Assembly (NCBI RefSeq): GCF_000734965.1
Contig: NZ_JMTB01000042.1
Location: 1 to 64,000 of the forward strand
From: Trabulsiella guamensis ATCC 49490
Lineage (GTDB): Bacteria; Pseudomonadota; Gammaproteobacteria; Enterobacterales; Enterobacteriaceae
DNA length: 64,000 bases
Direction of reading: 5' to 3'
In this document: in pieces, positions 47,595 to 57,344 of the stretch
Numbering within the stretch: the stretch's first letter is position 1
Layout of the letters: the number at the start of each line of letters is the position of its first letter
Program-made: the position numbers and the translations under genes
The notes under the pieces: generated by a model
What the model was told of the DNA's origin: nothing
The model's database searches: none
What the model saw: only the letters and a program-made list of their open reading frames with translations

Positions 47595-49238
47595 TCATGC
47601 AGGCTGCTGCTGGAGCTGATATCCACCGTGATCCAGGGGTTTCAGGATCGGCAGGCAGCGCAGTAGCCGCTGGGTGTAGGGGTGACGCGGGTTATCCAGC
47701 ACATCGTCACTCCAGCCGCTCTCTACCAGTACGCCTTTTTCCATTACCAGAATACGATCGGCAACCTGTTCAACTGCCCCGAGATCATGAGTGATGAAAA
47801 GACAGGCGAATCCATAATGGTTCTGTAGTCGTTTTAATAACTGCAGGATCTGTTTTTGTACCGTCATATCGAGGGCCGAGGTCGGTTCATCAGCAATGAT
47901 AAACGCAGGATGGCGAATAATCGCCCTGGCGATAGCCACTCGCTGGCGCTGCCCTCCTGAGAGTTGATGCGGATATCGGGTTAAAAACATTTCCCCCAGC
48001 CCCACCTCATCAAGCACTTCGCGGACTCGCTGTTCACGGGCGCGCCGGTTCATGGTGTCCACCAGCAGGAGCGGCTCTTCGAGGATTTGTGCAATAAACA
48101 TCCGCGGATCCAGAGAGGAAAAAGGATCCTGCTGAATCATCTGGCATTCACGACGCCAGGTCGCGAGCAGTTTCTTATCTGCATTGCTGACCAGATGTCC
48201 ACGAAACGCCAGCGTTCCACTGCTGGCCTTTAACATGCCGGCAATCAGTTTACCGATGGTGGTTTTACCCGAGCCACTCGCCCCTACCAGGGCGACTGTC
48301 TCTCCCGCACGCACATTAAAGCTGACGCCCTGCACCGCCTTCGTCACGGATGCCGGACGAAACCATCGTTTATGACCGCTATAGTTGATTTCAACATCCG
48401 TCAGGGCAATCACGCTTTCCGCCGTCAGTAATCGCTGCCGGTCCGGGGCAGTCTGGCGTACCGGTAATGCTTCCAGCAGCCGTCGCGTATAGGGATGCTG
48501 TGGCGCGGCCAGCAGACGCTGACTGCTGTTCTGTTCAACCAGTTCACCCTGCTCCATCACCATAATGCGCGAGGCATAGCGCGCCACCATCGATAAATCG
48601 TGGCTGATGAGGATCACCGCGCTGCCCTTCTCCGCCGTCAGCGACAGCATCAGCTCCATCACTTCATGTTGCACAAGCACATCGAGCGCTGTAGTTGGCT
48701 CATCGGCGATGATCAGTTTCGGCTCCAGCAGCATCACGGCGGCAATCATGACCCGCTGACGCATGCCTCCAGAAAACTCATGAGGAAAACGTCCAAGCAA
48801 ACTGGCGGCGTCTGTTAAGCCAACGCGCTCCAGCATGGCGATAATTTTTCCTCGCCGCTCGCGCTCAGTCAGTTGAGTATGGAGAACCAACCCTTCATCC
48901 AGTTGACGACCAATGGTCATCGCCGGATTCAGTGATGTCATCGGCTCCTGGAAGACCATGCCGATGCCTGCGCCGCGCAAACTCCGCAACTGTTCCTGGT
49001 CAAGCTGCTGCAAATCCTGACCGTCGAAGATCAGCGAATCTGCGAGGCTGGTGATGCCGGTAGGTAATAATTTGATCAGCGAACGCATCGCCAGCGTTTT
49101 TCCACTGCCTGACTCCCCCACAACGGCCAGTACTTCGCGTGGTGCCAGCGAAAAAGAGATGCCTTTCACGACCTCACGTTCTGCCGCATTCACCCGCAAG
49201 TTAGTCACCTGCAACAAGGGTGTCGGATTGTTCATCAT
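47595..49238 (-). CDS. Peptide/nickel-type ABC ATPase, fused DppD-DppF halves
   Basis: A 547-residue protein with two ATPase domains. The first (about 1-265) has Walker A GESGSGKT and signature FSGGMRQRV; the second (about 285-545) has Walker A GASGSGKT and signature LSGGQRQRV. The domains correspond to the usually separate D and F ATPases, as in GsiA or YejF. It powers the adjacent importer. It is the last gene of a six-gene operon and overlaps the permease gene by four bases. Confidence 0.9.
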   Translation of the reverse strand: MMNNPTPLLQVTNLRVNAAEREVVKGISFSLAPREVLAVVGESGSGKTLAMRSLIKLLPTGITSLADSLIFDGQDLQQLDQEQLRSLRGAGIGMVFQEPMTSLNPAMTIGRQLDEGLVLHTQLTERERRGKIIAMLERVGLTDAASLLGRFPHEFSGGMRQRVMIAAVMLLEPKLIIADEPTTALDVLVQHEVMELMLSLTAEKGSAVILISHDLSMVARYASRIMVMEQGELVEQNSSQRLLAAPQHPYTRRLLEALPVRQTAPDRQRLLTAESVIALTDVEINYSGHKRWFRPASVTKAVQGVSFNVRAGETVALVGASGSGKTTIGKLIAGMLKASSGTLAFRGHLVSNADKKLLATWRRECQMIQQDPFSSLDPRMFIAQILEEPLLLVDTMNRRAREQRVREVLDEVGLGEMFLTRYPHQLSGGQRQRVAIARAIIRHPAFIIADEPTSALDMTVQKQILQLLKRLQNHYGFACLFITHDLGAVEQVADRILVMEKGVLVESGWSDDVLDNPRHPYTQRLLRCLPILKPLDHGGYQLQQQPA

Positions 49239-50053
49239 TGCATCCTCGGGTCGAGATAGTCGCGTAACGCATCACCAAGCATATTGACGCCCAGTAATGC
49301 CAGAGAGATACAGATCCCGGGCAGCAGCGCCAGCCAGGGCGCCTGCGCCAGATAGTTGCGGCTGGCCGCGAGCATATTGCCCCAGGTCGGTTCCGGTGGT
49401 GGCACGCCAAGCCCCAAAAAGGAGAGCGCGCTTTCAGAAATCAACACCCAACCGAGCATGGACGTTGCCAGTACCGTCAGCGGCGCAAGGCAGTTCGGCA
49501 GCACGTGCTTGCGAAGAATGGTCAGTTCGTTATGCCCCATGATTCGTGCCGCGGCGACAAAGTCCGCTTCACGCAGCCCCATGACGGTTCCGCGCACAAT
49601 GCGCACCACTGACGGCGTATAAGCCAGCCCCAGCGCAAGAATAATGCCGTAGCGGTTATTACCGAGGATGCTGAGGAGCCCCAGCGCCAGAAGGATGCCG
49701 GGGAACGCCAGCAGTGTATCGGTTATCATCATAATGACCCGGTCCACTACACCCCGCAGATAGCCGCTAATCAGTCCGAGGACAATACCGGCCAGCAGCG
49801 CGAAGCAGACCGTCACCAGAGAGATGGTCATGCTGGCGCTGGCCCCAGCCAGCAGGCGGCTGAGTACGTCACGGCCATATTCATCCGTGCCGAGCAGGTA
49901 CTGCGTGCCAGGTGCCTGCAGGCGTGCCAGGATGTTAATCCGGCCAGGATCAAACGGCGTCCAGAAAAAGCCCACCAGCCCCGCCAGCACGATGACGCCA
50001 ATTAACGTCATACCTACCAGGGCATTGGGCGCGAGCGCTATTCGTCTTTTCAT
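49235..50053 (-). CDS. ABC permease, DppC type
   Basis: A 272-residue inner-membrane permease with about six helices and the EAA loop (RGTVMGLREADFVAAARIMGHN) that contacts the ATPase. It overlaps its partner permease by one base. Confidence 0.9.
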   Translation of the reverse strand: MKRRIALAPNALVGMTLIGVIVLAGLVGFFWTPFDPGRINILARLQAPGTQYLLGTDEYGRDVLSRLLAGASASMTISLVTVCFALLAGIVLGLISGYLRGVVDRVIMMITDTLLAFPGILLALGLLSILGNNRYGIILALGLAYTPSVVRIVRGTVMGLREADFVAAARIMGHNELTILRKHVLPNCLAPLTVLATSMLGWVLISESALSFLGLGVPPPEPTWGNMLAASRNYLAQAPWLALLPGICISLALLGVNMLGDALRDYLDPRMQ

Positions 50054-50994
50054 CAGGCGGAAACCCTCGGGTTAAATAGCGGATAAAGAGCGTCAATCAA
50101 TAGATTGGTTAGTACGTAGAGCGTGGCGATAAACAGCATACAGCCCTGAATCACCGGGTAATCGCGGGCGTAGATGGCATCAACCAGCAGTCGCCCCAGC
50201 CCGGGAAGGCTGAAAACCGTCTCCGTTACCGCGACGCCGCTGAGCAAATTACCGAGCGTTAAGCCAATCAGTGTCAACGTCGGACCGAACGCATTAGGGA
50301 ATACATGACGCGACAGCACGGTACGCTCGCGCAACCCCTTGGCACGGGCGTGGGAAACGTAATCCAGCCGCAGCACTTCCAGTGTACTGGCACGCATCAT
50401 GCGCACCAGCGCCCCTATCTCGACCAGCACCAGCGTCATTACTGGCATCAGCAGATACAGGACTCCCGCTTTCAGGTTATCGCTTAACGAGACGTACCCG
50501 ACCACCGGCAACCACCCCAGTTGCAGTCCGAACAGCAGCAGGATGAGTAACCCCATCCAGAAGCTTGGGATTGACAGCAAAAAGGTAGAGAACATGACCA
50601 GGCCGGTGTCCAGCGATGAGTTCTGTTTCCATGCCGCCAGCATGCCGGCGGGCACGGCGAGCAGCGAGGCGATCGCAATCGCCGCCAGCACTACGCTCAG
50701 CGTCACGCTGAAGCGTTGCAGGATAAGCGGCAATACGTCCTGGCCGCTTTGAATTGAGTGACCAAAATTGCCCTGCAACACATTTCCGAACCAGATGATG
50801 AACTGTTGGATCATCCCCTGATCCAGCCCCATGCTATGGCGCAGATCTGCGAGGCTCTTTTCCGTCGCCATATCGCCCAGCATCAGTAGCGCCGGATCTC
50901 CCGGCACCATGCGGGTGAGCAAAAAGACCAGCACTGTCACCAGCAGTAATGTGGGAATGGCGGTCATAACTCGGGTAAGCAGGAACTGCAGCAT
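50053..50994 (-). CDS. ABC permease, DppB type
   Basis: A 313-residue permease beginning MLQFLLTRVMTAIPTLLLV, the standard start of DppB/OppB proteins, with about six helices and the EAA loop (VLRLDYVSHARAKGL). Confidence 0.9.
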   Translation of the reverse strand: MLQFLLTRVMTAIPTLLLVTVLVFLLTRMVPGDPALLMLGDMATEKSLADLRHSMGLDQGMIQQFIIWFGNVLQGNFGHSIQSGQDVLPLILQRFSVTLSVVLAAIAIASLLAVPAGMLAAWKQNSSLDTGLVMFSTFLLSIPSFWMGLLILLLFGLQLGWLPVVGYVSLSDNLKAGVLYLLMPVMTLVLVEIGALVRMMRASTLEVLRLDYVSHARAKGLRERTVLSRHVFPNAFGPTLTLIGLTLGNLLSGVAVTETVFSLPGLGRLLVDAIYARDYPVIQGCMLFIATLYVLTNLLIDALYPLFNPRVSA

Positions 50995-51012
50995 GTGCGT
51001 CTCCTTATCTCA

Positions 51013-52557
51013 TCAGGCTTTGCTGACGTTCCACAGCCGCGCTGCAGCCGCCAGCCAGGCTTTATAGCCGCTGATAACCTTGCGGTGAGCAACAATATCC
51101 AGCCCCGGATAGAAGATAATCAGCGGGACATCAGCAATCATCTGCTGATGGAGTTTGTCGGTCAGCGCCTGAATTTGCGCCTGATCGTCGAGGGTGGCCA
51201 GTTTGTCGGTCATGGCGATGGCCTGTGGTTCGCCCCAGACTTTGCGTTTTTGTTGGGTTTTGTCGCCAGTAATCTGCTCAAACGCCAGCGCGGGGTTGAA
51301 GCGCGCCGAATAGGTGAATGTCATCATTTGATAGCGGCCGGACTGATAACGTTCCAGTTGTGTCGCCCACTCCATGGTGGTGACACGGGCATTGATACCT
51401 GCCCCCTGCAACATCGCCTGGATGATAATCGCCATGTCAAAACTCGGTACCGTGGCACGCTTATTGGCGATAATCTCCAGCGGTTGCCCCTTGTAACCTG
51501 CCTCTTTCAGCAACTGCGCGGTGCGCGCCGGATCGTATTTGTACCCCTGCTTCTGAACATTGCTGTAAAACGCCGAGGCGACGGAAATATTGGAATTAGA
51601 GGCGTGAGCCATATTCTGACTTGTGCCGAGTGCTATCTGTTCACTGTCCAGCGCGGAGGCAATCGCCTGGCGCAGTTTGACGTTTTTCAGCAGCGGATCG
51701 TCCGTCTGAATCAACATCACATGACGCTGGGCATTCGGGGCCACTTCGAGCGTGATATTCGGGTCTTTTTTCAGATCACTGCCATCAATCGGGCTGACCT
51801 GCGCCAGATCCACCGCACCGGATTGCAGACCTGCTTTTACCGTCGCCGCATCCGGCACGGCCATAAAGCGAACCTCATCAACCAGCGCTTTTTTCCCGCC
51901 GACAAAACCATCAGGTTTACCCGGTAAGGCGCTGTAATCAGCAAACCTTTTCAGGGAGACGTATTCGCCGTGTTTCCAGTCGCCAAAAACGAAGGGGCCA
52001 GTGCCAATCGGCGCAACCCAAGTGCCATCCGCCGCGACGGATTTCGGACTGATCACCGCCGTGGCACCACAATCGGTTCGCGCCAGCGTATCAAGGAACA
52101 GCGCCACCGGTTTTTCCAGCGTCATGACTACCGTGCGGTTATCCGGCGCGCTGACGTCAGTCACATGAATCAGGCTACTGCCGTCAAATTCACGTAAACA
52201 TCGCCACTGGGTTTTCGGATCGTTCCAGTGCTTCCAGCTCCATATCACATCCTGCGCCGTCATGGTGTCACCGTTGTGAAATTTCACCCCGTCGCGCAGA
52301 TGAAAGGTGTAGGTTTTCCCCTCATCGCTGACGTCCCATGAAGAGGCAAGCATCGGTCCGACAGTACCGTCTTCGCGATACCCGACCAGACCTTCCACAA
52401 CGTGCATCAGGACATCGTCGGTGTTACCGTCACGGTTCACGCCTGGCTGGCTACTCCGGATATCCTGATTGAGGGCGAAACGGATCACAGTATTGTCAGC
52501 CGCCTGCGCCATCAGCCCCGGCATGAGTAGTGCCACCGCAGATAAAAACTTTTTCAT
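51013..52557 (-). CDS. Periplasmic substrate-binding protein, DppA/SBP_bac_5 family
   Basis: A 514-residue exported solute receptor with a signal peptide ending near AQAAD and the family block YTFHLRDGVKFHNGDTMTAQD. Homologues bind peptides, glutathione, nickel or opines. Next to a C45-type hydrolase the ligand may be an acylated or amide-bonded small molecule; this is inference. It lies 13 bp after the C45 gene. Confidence 0.88.
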   Translation of the reverse strand: MKKFLSAVALLMPGLMAQAADNTVIRFALNQDIRSSQPGVNRDGNTDDVLMHVVEGLVGYREDGTVGPMLASSWDVSDEGKTYTFHLRDGVKFHNGDTMTAQDVIWSWKHWNDPKTQWRCLREFDGSSLIHVTDVSAPDNRTVVMTLEKPVALFLDTLARTDCGATAVISPKSVAADGTWVAPIGTGPFVFGDWKHGEYVSLKRFADYSALPGKPDGFVGGKKALVDEVRFMAVPDAATVKAGLQSGAVDLAQVSPIDGSDLKKDPNITLEVAPNAQRHVMLIQTDDPLLKNVKLRQAIASALDSEQIALGTSQNMAHASNSNISVASAFYSNVQKQGYKYDPARTAQLLKEAGYKGQPLEIIANKRATVPSFDMAIIIQAMLQGAGINARVTTMEWATQLERYQSGRYQMMTFTYSARFNPALAFEQITGDKTQQKRKVWGEPQAIAMTDKLATLDDQAQIQALTDKLHQQMIADVPLIIFYPGLDIVAHRKVISGYKAWLAAAARLWNVSKA

Positions 52558-52570
52558 ACCAGCCTCTCTG

Positions 52571-53677
52571 TTAGTCGAGCGTGTAACGTGTAAAGGTGCG
52601 GTTCAGCGCCGGAAGTGGCGCCACATCCATCACTCCATCAGCAGGTGTCATCACAATCATCGCCACGGTGGCAGACAAATCACTGCTGAATCCGGGACGT
52701 GGCGGGCGGCACACCGAATAAGGGGTTCCGAAATCATCAAAAAAAGCATTTTTCATTTCTTCTTCACCGGGTTTTTCGCAGCCTTTCAGCAGTTCGCTGA
52801 CACGCCATCCCCGGTACAGCGAATCGGGCGATGCCTCAATACCCTCCTCACGGACTTTGCAGCGGGCAGGCAGACTTTCCCAGTGGTTGGCATGCACCAG
52901 CAGGCCGTTTTGCGGGTACAGGGTGAAGCTCTCGTCCGGCGCACATTCAAAGTCGATGGCGAATCCCTCTCGGGTGCTGAGGATCATGTTGTTGGAACAG
53001 GACTTCGGCGTGGTGGCGACCACCTTCATCGCCAGCGCCATATGCTGCTGCTCCAGCGCTTTACGCCGAATCAGTGACAACGGGACGCCCTGCTGTTGAT
53101 AGTCGCGCTCGCAGCGCAAGTAGTTGGCAGTAATCGCGATGCCTGCGCTGTTCATGCCACTGCGCCCAAGGCCACCTGCCTCAACAAACGTCAGCACATC
53201 CGGCCCCTGCTCCCGTTTGATTTTCACCACCACGGAACTCTCCGCGCATTCGGCTCGCCAGTCCCAGTTCTGCCCGTGAATAAGCTTTCCGTGATGGCTG
53301 CGTTCAGGCAGGATCACCGCGCCGGTACAGCCGTCTTTTATCGCGTCATCATGCGGCGTCGCACAGCACTGCAGGTTTCGTGCCTGGGCTATGACTTCAG
53401 TCCGGGCGTTGATCATCACAATCGCTTCCAGCGGCACGCCTGATGCCGCGGCAATGCCCCGCATCTCGTTAAGATAATCCGCGTCAAAATCGTGGATAAT
53501 CGCGCTGAAACGGGTGATCAGTTTTTCGCGATGTTCGCGGGAGATCTGCAGGGCATCAAGCTGGTCGCCATAAATGGCCACACTGGCGTGAATTCGGGCT
53601 TTTGCCTGTTCGCCATACTGGCAGCCGCGCGCATAGGGCGTGCCGGAAATTTCAATGAGCGGAAATGGTTGCGTCAC
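52571..53677 (-). CDS. C45-family N-terminal-nucleophile acyltransferase/amidohydrolase
   Basis: A 368-residue protein resembling acyl-CoA:6-aminopenicillanic-acid acyltransferase (family C45). It begins with IEISGTPYARGCQYGEQ as in that family. The probable self-cleavage site is DGCTG, making Cys117 the new N-terminal nucleophile, followed by HGQNWDW, also conserved. Bacterial members act on amide bonds; the substrate is unknown. No signal peptide is seen, so it should act on imported material. This is the second gene of the operon. Confidence 0.83.
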   Translation of the reverse strand: MTQPFPLIEISGTPYARGCQYGEQAKARIHASVAIYGDQLDALQISREHREKLITRFSAIIHDFDADYLNEMRGIAAASGVPLEAIVMINARTEVIAQARNLQCCATPHDDAIKDGCTGAVILPERSHHGKLIHGQNWDWRAECAESSVVVKIKREQGPDVLTFVEAGGLGRSGMNSAGIAITANYLRCERDYQQQGVPLSLIRRKALEQQHMALAMKVVATTPKSCSNNMILSTREGFAIDFECAPDESFTLYPQNGLLVHANHWESLPARCKVREEGIEASPDSLYRGWRVSELLKGCEKPGEEEMKNAFFDDFGTPYSVCRPPRPGFSSDLSATVAMIVMTPADGVMDVAPLPALNRTFTRYTLD

Positions 53678-53689
53678 GTTATTTGCTCC

Positions 53690-54565
53690 TCAGCGATGTG
53701 CCAGCAAAACCCGCAGGAAGAAATCTTTGACCTGCTCCAGAACTTTCATCCCGTCATGGCCGACATTCGGGACAATGTCCTGGACGGCGTCAATGCCGTG
53801 TTCGCGCAGGCTGTTCAACAGTGCCGTGTTGCGCTCAATACGAGTAACGCCAGCATCATTACAGCCAGGCATGTAGTAGCGGCCACCGGGTTTATGGGTA
53901 ATTTCCCAGGTTTCCAGATCCACTTTCCCCACCACCAGCTGTACCGCCACCTCGCGTAATGCGCTGTAATTGAGGGGCTTGCCAAAAATCTGCTCAAAGT
54001 TCTGCACGCCGGGCCACCAGGCCTTGCTGTCGTCCAGCAGCGTGACCGACCCCGGTGCACCGACGGAAACGCCAAGCAATTTTTCCGGATGGATGTAGAG
54101 AAAGCGGTGAGCGAAATGTCCTCCGCCTGAATAGCCAAAGAGCAAAAAGCGGCCAAAGTCATATTCCAGCAAGGCGCTGACTTCATCGATCATTGCCAGC
54201 AGCAGCTGGTCGTAGCGAAGATCCTGCTCGATGATGTACTTAAATCCGTGGGCGTTGCCATCGCCCAGCGGCCCGACCGCAAACAACGGCGCCAGCACGA
54301 CGCAACGGTTGTAGCGTGCAAACTCGGCAAAAGCGTCGCGATACTGCACCATCGAGCGCCCGGTGCCATGCATCGCCACGATCAGGCGATATCCGCTTTT
54401 GTCATCGTCAAAGCCAGGGGGAACATACAGGCAATACTGAAAGCGCGGATCGTGCTGGCAGGAGAAGATGGTGGTGCTTCCTCGGTAGTAAAGCGCCAGA
54501 CCACGCACCGCGGCATTTTCTGAATTACTTTTAATATCAGTTTGTTGCATAAATTGTTTGCTCAT
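53690..54565 (-). CDS. Cytoplasmic alpha/beta hydrolase
   Basis: A 291-residue alpha/beta hydrolase resembling esterase-D/PHB-depolymerase-like enzymes. It has an oxyanion segment MHGTGRS, nucleophile GYSGGG (Ser at about 150) and a late VGHDG for the His. It lacks a signal peptide. It is the first gene of the ABC/C45 operon, divergent from a GntR gene. The presence of two different hydrolases with one importer suggests a substrate with both an ester and an amide bond, or a two-step breakdown. Confidence 0.8.
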   Translation of the reverse strand: MSKQFMQQTDIKSNSENAAVRGLALYYRGSTTIFSCQHDPRFQYCLYVPPGFDDDKSGYRLIVAMHGTGRSMVQYRDAFAEFARYNRCVVLAPLFAVGPLGDGNAHGFKYIIEQDLRYDQLLLAMIDEVSALLEYDFGRFLLFGYSGGGHFAHRFLYIHPEKLLGVSVGAPGSVTLLDDSKAWWPGVQNFEQIFGKPLNYSALREVAVQLVVGKVDLETWEITHKPGGRYYMPGCNDAGVTRIERNTALLNSLREHGIDAVQDIVPNVGHDGMKVLEQVKDFFLRVLLAHR

Positions 54566-54602
54566 TCAGTCGCTGTTCAAATTCGATTCAAACACAAAAC
54601 CA

Positions 54603-54618
54603 AAATTGGCGCCAATTT
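54603..54618. promoter_or_regulatory. 16-bp perfect palindrome, likely GntR operator
   Basis: AAATTGGCGCCAATTT lies centrally in the 85-bp gap between the divergent hydrolase operon and the GntR gene. Confidence 0.65.
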
Positions 54619-54788
54619 AAAAAACAATTTATTAACAAAAGATCTGGCTCGTGTCACAATTCGCCACAGTGTCAGATAAAAAAACGATAGTGCCGGGGTT
54701 TACGCTGGCGAAAAAACAAGGAGCCCGTCATTATCAGTGGGTCGGGCAGCAGCATAAGATCGCAGAAACAGCAGAAGGAACAGAAGAT

Positions 54789-55424
54789 ATGGCGCACCGT
54801 AAAAGTGCTCTGGTGCATGTCGCCAATCGCCTCGCGATGGACATCAACACAGGAGAATTTCAGCCGGGCTCCTGGCTGAAACAGGTGGAACTGGCTGAAC
54901 GTTATCAGTGCACCCGTAGCGAGGTGCGCCGGGCGCTGGATCAACTGGTGATTGAACGACTGGTGCAGCATGTACCTAACCGCGGCTACCACGTTTATAC
55001 GCCTGATGAGCAGCAACGCCGTAACATTTCTGCTATCCGGGCGATACTGGAAAGCGCCTCGGCGGCGGACATCGTGGAGCATATTCAACCACAGCAACTG
55101 GATACCCTGCGCCAGTGCGCGGAATTGTTCGATCACTACACCCAGTACGGTACGCTGTTAGAGCAGTACGAATCTAACCTCGCCTTTCACCGTGCGCTGC
55201 TCGCCCCCTGCTCCAACCTGGATATGATTGAGCTTATTTTTGAATTACGTGGCCGGGTGCCTTCCGCGGCGCTGGGGCAATGGAACTCGCATGCCAGAAT
55301 TGTTCAGTCATCGGAGGAACATTTCGCGATGGTGGCCGCTATTGAGCGCAAAGATGCGGCGGCGCTTGCACAACTTCTGCGACTGCATATCCTGCAGGAA
55401 GACAACCCGAGACGGCACGGATAG
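54789..55424 (+). CDS. GntR/FadR-family regulator
   Basis: A regulator with an N-terminal GntR winged helix (LKQVELAERYQCTRSEVRRALDQLVIERLV) and a C-terminal FCD ligand-binding domain. The ATG at 54789 gives 211 residues, usual for FCD regulators, with AGAAGGA upstream. The frame is open from a GTG at 54651 (257 residues), which would place the start closer to the palindrome. It is divergent from and presumably controls the ABC/C45 operon. Confidence 0.82.
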   Translation: MAHRKSALVHVANRLAMDINTGEFQPGSWLKQVELAERYQCTRSEVRRALDQLVIERLVQHVPNRGYHVYTPDEQQRRNISAIRAILESASAADIVEHIQPQQLDTLRQCAELFDHYTQYGTLLEQYESNLAFHRALLAPCSNLDMIELIFELRGRVPSAALGQWNSHARIVQSSEEHFAMVAAIERKDAAALAQLLRLHILQEDNPRRHG

Positions 55425-55427
55425 TGA

Positions 55428-56411
55428 TTATTTCAGCGTATGGACACGCTGACGACGCAGCGGCAGGCAGAGTTTATGTACCAGCTTCAGGAAGAAAAAA
55501 ACATCACTCAGGCTGTTCACTCCTGGCAGTAACTGGCACAGCGAAATCCGCTGTCTGAACTGCATTCTCAGTACCTGCGGGTTATCCACTTTGCGCCGGT
55601 ACAGCCCCAGAAAATGCCTGCTCTCTACCAGCGCATGCCTGACCAGAGAACACCTTATCGCGCGGTGCTGTGGTTGTGCGCTGAGCGCCAGGATCTCTGC
55701 AATCAGATCAATATAGCTGACCGCCCGGATATCATAATAATCCCGCCGGTGCGTGATTGATGCCGGGTTACTGACATAGAAGTAATCCTTCCTGTCAGCG
55801 AAATAGAAACGGCCATTTCCGGTAGCAAGTTGGACTGTCCATAAAATATCTTTGTGACTTTTGCCGGGCTGGAATCGCTGGTTATTTTCGCGAATATACG
55901 CCGAACGTACCATCTGCAGCCAGAGATAATGTGGCCATTCTCGCTGACGGACACAATGGCGTATCCATTCATACCCGGTGAGTATCTGCCCGTAAAGTTG
56001 TTTGCGGTGAACGGTGTGACGACGCTCCCCGGTGCTGCTGACATGCCAGCCATTAAAGACAACAACATCCACCTGTGTTTCACGGGCCGTGCGCAGCCGC
56101 TCCTGCAGAAAATCCCCGGTAATCTGGTCATCGGCATCAAGGAACACCACCCATTCACCGCGGTGAATGGCCAGCGCAGCGTTACGTGCAGCGTATACGC
56201 CCTGATTCTCCTGGCGAAGCGTAATAAGCCGTTCATCGGTAATAGCACAGAGCTCTGCCCATGTCTCATCGGTTGAGCCATCATCCACGACGATCACTTC
56301 CATGTTAACCGCCTGCTCATTGAGCAATGAATGAATAAGACCACCAAGCGTGGCGGCTGCATTGTAGACCGGGATAATAACGCTGATATCTTTTTGTTGT
56401 TCGTGTTTCAT
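55428..56411 (-). CDS. Family 2 glycosyltransferase
   Basis: A 327-residue GT-A fold glycosyltransferase. Early blocks VIIPVYNAAATLGGL and VIVVDDGSTDETW bind the nucleotide sugar, and FLDADDQ is the metal-binding DxD-type motif. The C-terminal part is basic and may be membrane-associated. It follows the Mig-14-like gene by 24 bp, which suggests a role in surface modification. Confidence 0.88.
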   Translation of the reverse strand: MKHEQQKDISVIIPVYNAAATLGGLIHSLLNEQAVNMEVIVVDDGSTDETWAELCAITDERLITLRQENQGVYAARNAALAIHRGEWVVFLDADDQITGDFLQERLRTARETQVDVVVFNGWHVSSTGERRHTVHRKQLYGQILTGYEWIRHCVRQREWPHYLWLQMVRSAYIRENNQRFQPGKSHKDILWTVQLATGNGRFYFADRKDYFYVSNPASITHRRDYYDIRAVSYIDLIAEILALSAQPQHRAIRCSLVRHALVESRHFLGLYRRKVDNPQVLRMQFRQRISLCQLLPGVNSLSDVFFFLKLVHKLCLPLRRQRVHTLK

Positions 56412-56435
56412 GTTTATGTATGAGGGGTCGCGGAA

Positions 56436-57329
56436 TTAAGAGATCAGACGATAAAGCGGTTCCCGATCGCACCAGCGGGCTTTATAGTCAGCGGTCGGAC
56501 GGCCAAAACTAAATCGCATCTGCTTCCCTGCCGTCTGGCAATAATCATGCGCCGCCTGAATATTTGCCCATGCCGCCAGTGTGCCGACAGACAATGATGA
56601 CAACGAGAGATCCATACCGGCGTTAATGTAATCCAGATAAACGCGTTGGTTGTCTTCTGACTTCGTGAGCCATTGCATGGCGCAGGGCTCACCGTTAAAG
56701 AGGAGTATTTTCCCGAACATAAGATCGGGTATTTCTTTCAGTAATTCAGCGACCGGCTCTGTGGCAATCTGTTTCTTTCTTCGCAGAAAATACAGATGTG
56801 CATAAATACTAATGAGTTCATCATGTGAATAATCAGTCACACAGCGGACTTCGCCGCCACTGTTCAGAAATCGTTTTAATTCACGATTACGGGACTGGCG
56901 TGTTTTCTGACTTACCGGTCTGACAATACTGATTTCTCGTCCTGCATTGAGCCAGTGGCTGCAATTCATGAATGAGGCATGATTAAGCCCGGACAGAAAT
57001 TTTGTTCTGAAAGGTAATAACGTTCTGATCTCCGCAGAGACAGGCAATACCAGCTCGTCAAAATTAAGAGGATAGCGGGATAACTGATGTGCTTTCACAG
57101 GCCTCTGGTCACCCGCAATATATTTACCTTCCCAGACGCATACGCCGCCCGTTAGCTTTCCCGTCCTGTTCCGTTGAATAAAGAACGTTTCGTTAAGACG
57201 ATATCGGGTATGAAAGAAATGAAGAATGCGGGGATCAGCGAGTGTGCTTCCACCAAACAGCTGCCAGGCCTGAATATAATCCTCGAAAGAGGCTTCCTGC
57301 CAGCCAAAGCGACGGGATAAAAAGTACAT
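56436..57329 (-). CDS. Mig-14-like antimicrobial-peptide-resistance protein
   Basis: A 297-residue protein that opens with LSRRFGWQEASFEDYIQAW and FGGS, the recognisable N-terminus of Salmonella Mig-14, and has the FemAB/GNAT-like core of that family. Mig-14 is an inner-membrane-associated protein that helps resist cationic peptides, under PhoP/SlyA control in Salmonella. The overall match is partial, so this is a family member rather than a proven orthologue. It lies between a tiny Cys-rich gene and a glycosyltransferase. Confidence 0.78.
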   Translation of the reverse strand: MYFLSRRFGWQEASFEDYIQAWQLFGGSTLADPRILHFFHTRYRLNETFFIQRNRTGKLTGGVCVWEGKYIAGDQRPVKAHQLSRYPLNFDELVLPVSAEIRTLLPFRTKFLSGLNHASFMNCSHWLNAGREISIVRPVSQKTRQSRNRELKRFLNSGGEVRCVTDYSHDELISIYAHLYFLRRKKQIATEPVAELLKEIPDLMFGKILLFNGEPCAMQWLTKSEDNQRVYLDYINAGMDLSLSSLSVGTLAAWANIQAAHDYCQTAGKQMRFSFGRPTADYKARWCDREPLYRLIS

Positions 57330-57344
57330 GAACGTTCCTTGTCG

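Noticed and set aside
50995-51927. 310-codon plus-strand frame opposite the ABC receptor gene
   Set aside because: Antisense to a clear SBP_bac_5 gene and without a domain.
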